64,000 nt of DNA from Ianthella basta (Eukaryota; Porifera; Demospongiae; Verongiida; Ianthellidae), in NCBI GenBank assembly GCA_964019415.1, contig OZ025881.1, positions 6,195,524 to 6,259,523 of the forward strand, written 5' to 3'. Every line of letters begins with the position of its first letter. Position 1 is the first letter of the stretch. Positions 32,940 through 48,500 of this stretch are shown piece by piece. The position numbers were made by a program, and so were the translations under genes. The notes beneath the pieces are model-generated. The model did not search any database and was not told the DNA's origin. It was given only the letters and a program-made list of their open reading frames with translations.

Positions 32940-33144
32940 TGTAATAGTAAAAATTACGCTTAAAAGACTAGGAATCACTGGAAACCTGTAATTTCTGCTG
33001 CGTGCCGACGTTAATCCTGCATTTCTCCAGTTTTCGTGGAGAAAAAGGAAGCTGAATTTGTGTCTTCTTGGATGGACAGGATCCCAGTTCCAATTCCCAA
33101 TTGGCGGCTATAAATCTAAGTTGCCACTGCGAAACAGCCGTGCC

Positions 33145-33211
33145 CTGATACCAGACCACCTTTTTCGCGGCCATTTTGTTAGCGGAAGTGGTGGGCTGGG
33201 AACGAGACTAG
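33145..33211. mobile_element. Solo right end of a MITE
   Basis: The sequence ATACCAGACCACC...GCTGGGAACGAGACTA matches the right end of the complete MITE at 33221-33689. It stands just before that element's left target duplication. Confidence 0.6.
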
Positions 33212-33220
33212 GCCACCTAC

Positions 33221-33689
33221 TAGTCTCGTTCCCGGCCCACCACTTCCGCTAACAAAATGGCCGCGAAAAAAGGTGGTCTGGTATCTTTGGGCCGATTCCT
33301 TGGTTCTCGCCATCACAAATAATTCTGACCAATCAGATGGCTGCTTGGTCACGTGTCTTCCGAAAACCACGCACGAACCTCGTACGTGAAGCTGAATAGG
33401 GAGGAGTCTCAAGGTGTAAGCGTTCTTTCTTGGATTATGAATAGTCCAGGATTGAGATCCAGTTCTGTGGCATATGCAGGATTCATAAAAGAACGTTTGA
33501 GAGTCATCTCCTATATCCTCGCGTACGAGGCTCACGCGTGGTTTCGTAAGCACGTGATCAAGCGGCGATCTGATTGGCCAAAAGTATTCGAGATGCGTCG
33601 AGGCGAGCCAAGGAATGGGCCCAAAGATACCAGACCACCTTTTTCGCGGCCATTTTGTTAGCGGAAATGGTGGGCTGGGAACGAGACTA
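33221..33689. mobile_element. MITE with TAGTCTCGTTCCC ends and 9-bp target duplication
   Basis: TIRs of about 80 bp begin TAGTCTCGTTCCC and end GGGAACGAGACTA. GCCACCTAC flanks both sides (33212-33220 and 33690-33698). It shares its termini with the MITE at 10697-11010. It is non-coding despite short open frames. Confidence 0.85.
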
Positions 33690-33760
33690 GCCACCTACAC
33701 TACTAGGATCCTGTTTCCGATTCAAATTTGGAACGAGTACCTGGATGAGTCAGCAGAAGG

Positions 33761-34981
33761 ATGCCAATCAGGAAGACGGTTCGCGATGGTCAGCAGCTCC
33801 TTACCGTGGACAGGCACGGCGTGGTCGAGCTACACAACGGACCCACGAGGGTGGTCGTACTGCGTAAGCAGTACCAGTACCTCCATCGCTACAGCGCCAG
33901 TCAGCAGCAGTACTTGAAGGTGGTGTACCGCGACGGCACCGTGGCCATCAAGCCCGGTCCCTGCTACTTGTTCCACAACCCATACGAAGTGGACTCGGTC
34001 AGAGTCAACGACGCCGTTTCCCTGGACGCCAGTGAGGTGTTGGTGGTGTATAGTCGAAATAAGGAGGGCACAGTCGCTCGACGCCTCATCCACGGGCCCA
34101 CACTGTACGTACCCCAGCCAAGCGAATGGGTGCACGAGTTTGTGTGGCACGGTACGGACCGTAACAACAAGACCACGAAGAAGCCCGGCGCATTGACATT
34201 CACCAAGCTTCGGGTGATCCCGGATCAGTTCTACTATAACGTAACAGATGTGCGCACCAAGGACGACGCCTTGCTCACCGTCAAGCTCATGACGTTCTTT
34301 GAACTGACTGACATCGAGCGAATGTTGAATGGCACAGTGGACCCCATTGGAGACTTCATCAACGCGCTCACTGCAGACGTGGTTGCCTTTGCTGCCACCA
34401 TGACCTATGAAGACTTCATGGAGAACACTAGCATGCTTAACATCCTGGACAACTACAAGCAGCTGAATGAGAGGAGTAAGCACATTGGTTATCAGGTGAC
34501 CAAGGTCGTGTTCAGGGGCTACCATGCCTCTGACAAACTGCAGGAGCTGCACGATCGTGCAGTGCAGCGGAGGACACAGATGAAGGTGAGTCTCGAGAAA
34601 GAGACCAAGGAGCAGGACCTGACTGACTTTAAGCTGCGTAACGAGCACCAGCGGGAGGCTCTGGAGCAGAATATGAAGCTGGAGAAGGGGCAGCACGAGC
34701 GTCAGCTGGAGAAAGAGAAGCGCTTGCATGAGCTGAAGCTAGAAGAGAAGCAGCATGAGGAGATGTTGCGATTGCAGAAGGAGAAAGCCTTGGTGGAGTT
34801 GAGTGCCAAGCAGCAACAACAGGAGGAGAAGTTGGTCTTCCTTCGCAAACTGCATACCCTCGGTGTGGATTTGACGCAGTACCTGACCGGGGAGAAGCCC
34901 CGTCCAGACAAGCTCCTCCGTGTGGTCACAACAGGCAAGGGGGGCAGCACAGCCGTGCACATCCATCCTGAGTATAAGTGA
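33761..34981 (+). CDS. SPFH/band-7 or vault-shoulder-like coiled-coil protein, function unknown
   Basis: One uninterrupted frame of 406 codons. The ATG at 33761 is the first Met after an in-frame TGA 15 bp upstream. Residues 1-130 are beta-rich with repeated Gly-Pro turns (HNGPTRVVVL, KPGPCYLFHNP, HGPTLYVPQPSEWVHEF), reminiscent of major vault protein repeats. Residues 140-265 look like an SPFH/shoulder fold (TKDDALLTVKLMTFFELTDI, GDFINALTADVVAFAATMTY, GYQVTKVVFRGY). Residues 270-375 form a strong Glu/Lys/Gln-rich coiled coil (KETKEQDL, KEKRLHELKLEEKQHEE). There is no signal peptide or membrane helix. Family-level resemblance suggests a self-assembling scaffold, but I do not recognise a named orthologue. 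The uninterrupted body is unusual beside intron-rich neighbours; a spliced 5' exon cannot be excluded. Confidence 0.7.
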   Translation: MPIRKTVRDGQQLLTVDRHGVVELHNGPTRVVVLRKQYQYLHRYSASQQQYLKVVYRDGTVAIKPGPCYLFHNPYEVDSVRVNDAVSLDASEVLVVYSRNKEGTVARRLIHGPTLYVPQPSEWVHEFVWHGTDRNNKTTKKPGALTFTKLRVIPDQFYYNVTDVRTKDDALLTVKLMTFFELTDIERMLNGTVDPIGDFINALTADVVAFAATMTYEDFMENTSMLNILDNYKQLNERSKHIGYQVTKVVFRGYHASDKLQELHDRAVQRRTQMKVSLEKETKEQDLTDFKLRNEHQREALEQNMKLEKGQHERQLEKEKRLHELKLEEKQHEEMLRLQKEKALVELSAKQQQQEEKLVFLRKLHTLGVDLTQYLTGEKPRPDKLLRVVTTGKGGSTAVHIHPEYK

Positions 34982-35251
34982 AGTTTTGGCAGTAGCAGTG
35001 CGTGACACATTGCCACAATGGGTATTATTAAATACGTACATATGCTGTGTGAACAGTATGTAGATTATATTGTTAGAGACTTTTGGCATTAGTACTCTGC
35101 AGTTCCTGTACATACATCTATGCTCATTTGCTTACTATTCTGAAACATGTAGTTGCTTCATTTAATACATGACATTATGTACATATTGTGGACACATATT
35201 ACAGGCAGTGTATAGGTGAAATGCATGATGCATTATGGAGGGTATACCCTC

Positions 35252-35325
35252 GTACCCAGTCCCTATTTTCCATTCTGAATTTAACTTCCACCTGAGTGGA
35301 ATTTGAAATGGAAATAGGGTACGAT
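35252..35325. repeat. Short inverted repeat
   Basis: CGTACCCAGTCCCTATTTTCCATT pairs with AAATGGAAATAGGGTACG. It lies in the intergenic space between the SPFH-like gene and TSNAXIP1. Confidence 0.7.
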
Positions 35326-35639
35326 GCACTAGGCTACATATTAGAAAGATTCCTTAAATACATTCACAACATTTATACATAGTAGTCTAGTCTGCTAGAC
35401 CCTCTCGCAGAGAACTAGGGCTTGGCACAATCATAGTACAGCCTCCTGTTCGTCTGTAGTGAAGTGACACACCCATATACCATACAGTACTTATTATTAG
35501 CATTGACTCCACTGACAGTATATTATGCATAGTCATATGACACACACCACTGACAGGCTGTATAGTCCACCATGTTATTCTCATGCTTGCTATAACAGTT
35601 TGATTGGTGCATGTGACAGCAAATATTGCACTGCTGTAG

Positions 35640-41816
<6,177 letters not shown>

Positions 41817-42099
41817 TGTGAAAGAATGACTGGGCGCGTCCGCCGTCACGCAAACTGGAGATGCACTATGTGAAGCCCATTAGCAAACTGTACACACGCT
41901 TGGCCAAGGTAAACGCGCTCCATACGTGCACAGAAGAACTTACCTGATTTTCGGCAAACTGACAACTCCAAGTTCAGCCATTTTGTCTTGTTCCGATCAC
42001 CATAGCAAACCTATGAATATCATTTCATGTATATAATATACTCGTATAATTTATCGAGTGTTTTATTCACAGCTACAGTGTAAATTTCTTGGGCTAGTT

Positions 42100-42318
42100 T
42101 CATATCTGCAACTTCTCCACAACCTTGGTCACCAACTGCTGTAGGTCCTTGGCCCTCCTGTCAGCAGTCTCCATGACTTCCTCATGGGTAGGTGCATCGG
42201 CATCATCCTTGTCTACCTCCATGATGACCATGTTTGTGATGAGGGACACACCTACAGGCAAATACATGCACACATGAAACCTACAAACACACACACACAC
42301 GTGCACACGCACACACAC

Positions 42319-42390
<72 letters not shown>

Positions 42391-44436
42391 GTGGTGAGTA
42401 CTCCCCCACCCCACCCACCTAGGACTCTCATTCCACAGTGACGTGCAACCACAGTCTCAGGTGCAGTGCTCATGCCTATTGAGTCAGCACCAACCAGGCG
42501 AGCTAGACAGGACTCAGTGGGTGTCTCGTACGAGGGCCCACTGATGCACATGTAGACACCCATTCGAGTGAATTCCATCATGTTGAGCTCTTCAGCAGTC
42601 TCCCAGGCCAGTTTCCTGAGGTTCTTGTCATAAGCCACAGTCATGGCAGGAAACCGAGGTCCAAACCTGAGTGAAGCACAGATAGAACGAGAAGTTCACA
42701 ATTAGATAACACATACAGAGTATCAAGTTACAAGGCATTGAAGCCAGTTACAGCCACTCTCACCGCAACAATTCTAGTGAACGTTCCAACCCATGGACAA
42801 CAACACTTCGCATTCTTCACGTGTGCTATGTATGTATCCATTATTCTCTGTTGCTAGTTTGATGGATGTGCACCTAACTCTCTCCTAGCCACCAATGTAT
42901 ACTCTCCTTGCCTCACTCTTCTTACACCTTCCTTCCCCTCCCCACCTTGAATCATTGGGCCCAATGAGCGGGTTGAGCCCTGTCATCCCGACAAGGTTGA
43001 TGTGATCCCGGATGATCATGATGTCACCTCTGGAGTAGTCCTGGTTCAGTCCCCCAGCTGCATTGGTGACAACAAGGACTTCCACACCCAACAGGTGCAT
43101 CACACGTATGGGGATGGTGATCTGGAGGGACGGATGAAGGAAACATGGTACAGTGGAACCTGTCTAAGATGGTCACTGTATAAGGCGGCCACCTCACTAA
43201 AACAGCCAGAGACCGTAGCCCCAGCTGGCACTAACATAGCACTTAACATTGCAGCCTACATCTGTAATGCAGCCACCTCTCTATAAAGACCAATTATAAC
43301 TGGCCCATAGGTGGCTGTCTTAGACAGGTTTCGCTGTATCACTGTGCATAGCACACCCTCCACCTTAAACTGTATGTTGAATGTATACCAACTAAGCCCA
43401 ATACCCACTAGCTCACATCTTGGGGTGAGTATCCTTCGTACATGTGTAGTCGCCCCTTCATGCAGACGGCAGTCTTTCCTCCTAAAAGGCCAAACACTAG
43501 CTTCCCAGCATGGCCCTGTACTGAAGGGGCCGACCGCCGGGAAACACAGAGAAGGGAGGGGAGGGAAGACATAGCATATCTGTACACATTTTCGTACCAT
43601 TACACACAAGATAGACTATTGTTGGTGACACGTGTTGCTGCATCATGTTAATGAGCACTTGAAGGGTATTGTTAAGCATACAAGCATTCTGTAATGCCTG
43701 CTAGACAATGCTGTGTGCAGTGAACTTGCTCAATTTACCCATGGCCTTTCTCACCCGTGCTCTCCTTGAAGCCAGGAATGTCTTTGTATTCCACGACTGT
43801 TGCTTGGTCCAGTTTGTCTGCCAGCCCACCTAACCCAGAGCCACACACTACCCCAATCTTGGGCACCAGGCTAATCTTGGTGCGGAGGAATTCTGCAATT
43901 GCCTTGACTTCTTCATAGTGATCCATACCACTGCAAACAGCAGCAAATGGAGGGAGGACACAAGAAGATCACGTGCTACCTGCCTACAGTATGGCCATCA
44001 GCCAATGAGGAGAAACTTGTCCAGCGCTAAGTAGTCTACTACTGTAAGGAACTACTGACACTGCAGAGAAGTGGGCTGGGTGCCATCGGATAAGAACGCA
44101 GTTCACATTCCATTGCATGCATGTACGGAACCTGCTGCACAAGTACACACATTCACACCTCACTACAGCTAATCAGGGAAATGGTTAACGAAAGTGAATA
44201 CTTTAGTGTGAATAGTGTAGCTAAAGGCTAAGCCTATTCAAACGCCCGCAATTTATCCTCTAAGTTGAAGGCCACTCCAGCGCGAAAAGCAAGCCAAATG
44301 CAAGACTAAAGCATATAATTTTTACTTGCTTCAGCCCTTTCTATGGCCTGTACAACAACAGGTGGTAGTGTAGTAACGCATTCGGCACATACTCTTCTGT
44401 CACTTTAGCTATCTTGAGAGGAGGGGCGGTCGCCAT
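42100..44436 (-). CDS. PNP: Purine nucleoside phosphorylase
   Basis: Six exons (44436-44393, 43930-43755, 43520-43417, 43121-42946, 42666-42419, 42251-42100) join in phase to exactly 299 codons, the usual length of the trimeric animal enzyme. It cleaves inosine and guanosine with phosphate to free base and ribose-1-phosphate in purine salvage. Motifs in order are CGSGLGGL (phosphate loop), [56 protein letters not shown] and [11 protein letters not shown] followed by SLITNMVI with the base-binding Asn. The leader ([14 protein letters not shown]) carries no obvious import signal, so the protein is cytosolic. A (CA)n tract (42285-42389) and a MITE (43149-43340) lie in the introns. It shares its promoter region with FITM. 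Confidence 0.95.
42285..42389. repeat. (CA)n microsatellite in PNP intron
   Basis: Nearly pure CA with a few GC interruptions, located between the last two PNP exons. Confidence 0.95.
43149..43340. mobile_element. MITE with ACAGTGGAACCTGTCTAAGA ends
   Basis: The left end pairs with TCTTAGACAGGTTTCGCTGTA at the right. Inner GGCGGCCACCTCACTAAAACAG and AATTATAACTGG blocks are shared with 22856-23050. It is in a PNP intron and non-coding. Confidence 0.75.
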
Positions 44437-44461
44437 TTTCCTTGTCCAACAGCCTCGAAAA
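44393..44461. promoter_or_regulatory. Compact divergent promoter region between PNP and FITM
   Basis: The start codons of PNP (minus, ATG at 44436) and FITM (plus, ATG at 44462) are separated by 25 bp. Transcription start sites must therefore lie outside this gap or within the opposite gene's first exon. No TATA box is seen. A shared, overlapping core promoter is inferred. Confidence 0.5.
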
Positions 44462-45406
44462 ATGGCTTCCAAAAGGTCTCAGAAGTCTAGCCCGTTGTCT
44501 GCAAGCGAGAACAGTGGGTCGACTGTGCAGGCGAAACAGAGGTCCATACCGTCCGTTGTAGTCGGAGATGTGATGGACTTGGTAGTGCACTCAAGACCGC
44601 ATCTCAAGTTTGCTCTCGCCAGTGGAGCGGTGTTTCTGCTTTCTCTCTTTGCGGGACTGGATTGGGGCATATCCGGGACGCTGAGGATATACGGGCGCGA
44701 TATTTTGGACTTTAGTGCTAGGGAGAACGCAGTCAACCAGTATTTTGTCAAGCTATCCTGGTTCTGGACCCTCGTGTGCGTGGCCCCGCTGTCAATGTGC
44801 AGTGGCTACCTCCTTGGTGGGGTCTCCATCCGAGGGCTATTGGTGTCTGGTGCTAGGATGGCGGTGGCCACCGCAGCTTGGTGGGGCCTCACCACCGTCT
44901 TCCTACAAATAGACGATGCAGTGGGGATCTGCTCCAGTGGGGATGTGACGGACAAGGCTGCTTGCTACCGTGCAGGTCACACCTGGTTCGGTTTTGACAT
45001 ATCCGGTCATGTCTTCCTGCTCACCTACAGTATCCTCCTGCTCACTGAAGAATGTCAAGTCCTGAAAGTGATCAACTCTCTCCAAAACGACCACGGTACC
45101 AGCATTAAAATGATTACAACGGACAAGTCTCGGCAGATGTGGGCTCGCGAAGTCCTCAAGCTCAGCAAGGGTTTTGTCCAGTACTGCCAAATCCTCTGCT
45201 TTGTGTTCATAGTGTGTGCAGGTGTCATGGTATGCGCTACCTGCCTGTTCTTCCACACTTTCAGTGAGAAGGTACTTGGCCTGCTGTTAGCTGGGCTTGT
45301 TTGGTGGCTGACGTACAAAGGAATCTTTTCTAGTAAATTTCTGGATTGGATGCCTGTGACACAGCGCTTTGCTAACAAACTGACTGATTCGGGCTATGTA
45401 TTCTGA
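44462..45406 (+). CDS. FITM2: Fat storage-inducing transmembrane protein (FIT family)
   Basis: A single-exon frame of 314 residues from MASKRSQK. An upstream in-frame ATG at 44414 lies inside the PNP first exon, so the Met at 44462 is preferred. FIT proteins are ER membrane proteins with lipid phosphate phosphatase-like activity that supports lipid-droplet budding. Visible features are about six hydrophobic segments and the signature CYRAGHTWFGFDISGHVFLL with the first catalytic-type His. A second His sits in FFHTFSEKVLG near the end, followed by WWLTYK. The family is usually about 260-290 residues, and the extra length is in the hydrophilic N terminus. Assignment to FITM2 rather than FITM1 rests on FITM2 being the form outside vertebrates. 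Confidence 0.88.
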   Translation: MASKRSQKSSPLSASENSGSTVQAKQRSIPSVVVGDVMDLVVHSRPHLKFALASGAVFLLSLFAGLDWGISGTLRIYGRDILDFSARENAVNQYFVKLSWFWTLVCVAPLSMCSGYLLGGVSIRGLLVSGARMAVATAAWWGLTTVFLQIDDAVGICSSGDVTDKAACYRAGHTWFGFDISGHVFLLTYSILLLTEECQVLKVINSLQNDHGTSIKMITTDKSRQMWAREVLKLSKGFVQYCQILCFVFIVCAGVMVCATCLFFHTFSEKVLGLLLAGLVWWLTYKGIFSSKFLDWMPVTQRFANKLTDSGYVF

Positions 45407-45532
45407 GGTTTAGGGGACACTGCATGGGTTGTGCTGTACTTTGATAGCTACTCTAGTTGGTTTCTTTTTCAGTGTATTTTGCAACGTGCTGCGATATGAC
45501 GTCATAAAATTCCCCGTGCTACGTCCCACAAG

Positions 45533-48500
45533 ATGGCGGACGATGACGACACCGTGTGTACTTTGTGCTTTGAAACTTACTCTGACTGTGACGAAGACAG
45601 AATACCGAGGAACCTCAACTGTGGACACACCTATTGTACAGGTGATTGAATGCATAATTATGTAAAATTCACAAGAATACTCTGCGTGCGTTAAAGCAAG
45701 CCACCAAACAACTGGGTGTGCCTGTTTCTGGTTCGATTGTCTAACGTAGTATACAACTTACGTGGCGATCTGCCCTCGCCATCCTGATGTAATAGTGTAT
45801 AGTTTAACAGCGTCAGTTAAATAGCTGGTCTCTTTTTGTTTAATTCAGAGTGTATGAGAAATCTACGGGACAACAACAATGACGAAGACGAGTTTGTTGA
45901 TTTCAAGTACATCGATGAGTTTCAGTCGAGTATCAAATGCCCTCAATGTAAGAAAATGACTGAAATCAGAGATGGAGAGATAGCAAACCTCCCCAAGAAC
46001 TACGCCTTCCTCAACTTAATGGAGAAGATGAAGAACTTGCAGGTCACGGCTGAGGGGTCCAGGAAGTACAAGTGTGCGCAGCACAGTGGAGAGGATCTGC
46101 GGTATTGGTGCGACATGTCAGAGTGCCAGAAACCTGTCTGTTCTAGCTGTCTTTTGGAGGGCAGTCATCAAGGCCACATGTGAGTGCCCTACTTGGGGGG
46201 ATGTATTGTTAGTAGTGGTCATTTGACACAACAGGCAGGGGTTACCTAGGACTGGAGTGGGGAAGTATTCTTGAGACTGACTCCTGAGGTGCAATTGTCA
46301 AAAGATTTAAAAGGTTTTGGTCCTAAAAGGACCTTCTTCTTTCCAAGACTTCTTCCGCATGTATAGCTTTCATGTTTAGTGCAGTACTCGTATATATTAT
46401 ATGGGTACCCACTATTAAGTAATGTATTAAAAAGGGATTGCCCACCTGTTGGCAAAGATCATTGCAATCTCAAGTTTTCAAGTGTTTGGGATATGATTTT
46501 GCCCATTAAACACAGTTGAATGTGCATGGGTAGAATCTAGTCTGGCTTGCTAGACCGTCCCGTAAGCGCCCGGTAGGCGTGGAAGGGAAGGGACGGTCTA
46601 GCGGCAGTATAGATTAAATAACACCTTTGCATTATCGTGCCAATTATTACGTCGCACCTGTCTAGTACTGGCTGAGGATGGAGGAGTCGTTTGAAGGGGC
46701 TGTATCATTCGCTTTGAGTGTACTGCGCAAGTCAATGTTGGTCCTAACGAGACGTCAGAAGGAAGCTTTGAAGAGCGTCATCAGCCGTAAGGATACGTTC
46801 TTAAGCCTGGTGCCGAGTCACTGGACATGGGAAGTCCATCATATTCGAGTGCTTGCCGCATTGTTGCGAGTACTATGGAGGAATGTTCGGCACTACCTTC
46901 TGTGTTGGTAGTGTACTCTTTAGCCGCATTACCGCGTTGTAACAATCCTTGCAGAGGCACGGAGCTTCATTGTCACTGCCTTCGGCGCTGCAGCTAAATG
47001 CTACGAGCTGCGAGAGAGCCTCACCAGCTGCTGTTAGCGTGCCTCGCTTAACCAAGTAGTACAGTTGTTCTATACAGAGCCGACGGAAAGACAGCAGCAT
47101 CGATCCGCCTCCGAACTAATCGCACATGCTTGCCCGGTCTTCTACTATTGTCAATGAATACTATTACCCGGGATTCTGGGGAAACGGATCTGATTGGTCG
47201 AAAAGGTGGTATTTAATCTATACTGCTGCTAGACTGTCCCTTCCCTTCCATGCCTACTGGGCGCTTTCGGGACGGTCTAGCGGGCCAGACTAGGGTAGAA
47301 TCTTATAGGTGTGTGTTTGTTTTAATTGTCTGCACGAGGAGAGTTTAAGGTATGGTTGCTCACTGCATCTCCTTCAGGTTTCGTCATTTGTCTGAAGTCT
47401 CTGGCACCAAGAGAGAGACTCTCCAGGAAAGACTGGCTGAGGCTGTGGAGGTGACTGCCATGATGGAAAAGGGTTTTGAGAGCGTGGCAACGGAGATAAA
47501 GAACCTTTGTGAACTTGGTGAGAGTGCAAAGGAGAAGATTAAGGAGAAATTCAAAGGAATGAGAACCAGCTTGGACAAGAGGGAGAAGGAGCTACTGGGG
47601 GCTATTGACAGCTACATTGAGGACACCCAAGAGACCTTGGAGACTCAGAAACAGTGAGTAGACAAACACATCATGTCTGTGCTCATATTAGACAGTGAGC
47701 TTGCAGTGATGTCATGGAGGCTACAGTTATGGTGTACATAACTTATGTGACAGTAAAGGGGGAGCGATTCTTGAGTGAAACAGGTAGGTAGCAGTAAAAC
47801 GACATTACAGACTGGAAGATGTTTGACCATGAAGATCGTCGTTGCTGTTTGTAGCAAAGGAAGACCTTCGTGTCGCCGAAATGCTCTGAACTCGAGACTA
47901 TCTGCACATATACTGCAGTTTGAGAGGTCTTTGTACCTGTCTGTATCTGCAGGGTGGGTCTGGGTGTACAATGGTGTGTGGAGTGCTTGGGAGTGTGTTT
48001 ACATAACTGTAGACAAGATAGCCGTATATGACTATAAGAGTTCTCGCCAAGTAGCTAACTTGGTTGGATAACTGGTGCTTGAACAGTCCATGTAGTGAAC
48101 AGCAGACGTCAATGGGCAGTGTGTTCAACCACAAACTCCCTCCTTGTTCACGTTCCAAGCTATAATGACATAATTGGAGGCTCTTCGCTCGCCCCCTTTA
48201 CAAATCACTAGGTAGCTGGACTCAATGCTCTGGGCGGGCCCGGGCTTGTTTTGTCTGTTTGTTTGTGTTGATATGGGCCACGGGGGGAAGTTTTAGCATA
48301 ATGATTTGGGTACACAGGGGGACTGCAACACATTTTGGGCACAAGGGACTGTGAGGTGTCTACACACGGCACACACCCTACCTCTCCTATTTGTGCAGTG
48401 TCTGCTTTCCCTGTGTCTTATGTATGGCAGCAGACTGCCATTTATACCAGTACTCATGCACTGTCAGACATGATTTTATACACAAAGTCAGAATATAAAA

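Larger units (their letters stand above)
30852..33142. mobile_element. Long-TIR non-autonomous DNA element of about 2.3 kb
   Basis: The ends are CACGGCTGTTTCGCA and TGCGAAACAGCCGTG. Inner arms of about 270 bp (30990-31260 and 32745-33015) are nearly identical in inverse orientation. The 1.5-kb centre shows no large frame. I could not find a clear target duplication. It interrupts the stretch upstream of the receptor start. Confidence 0.75.

Noticed and set aside
33830-34729. 299-codon minus-strand frame opposite the SPFH-like gene
   Set aside because: Leu/Val/His-rich shadow of the plus-strand coding sequence.
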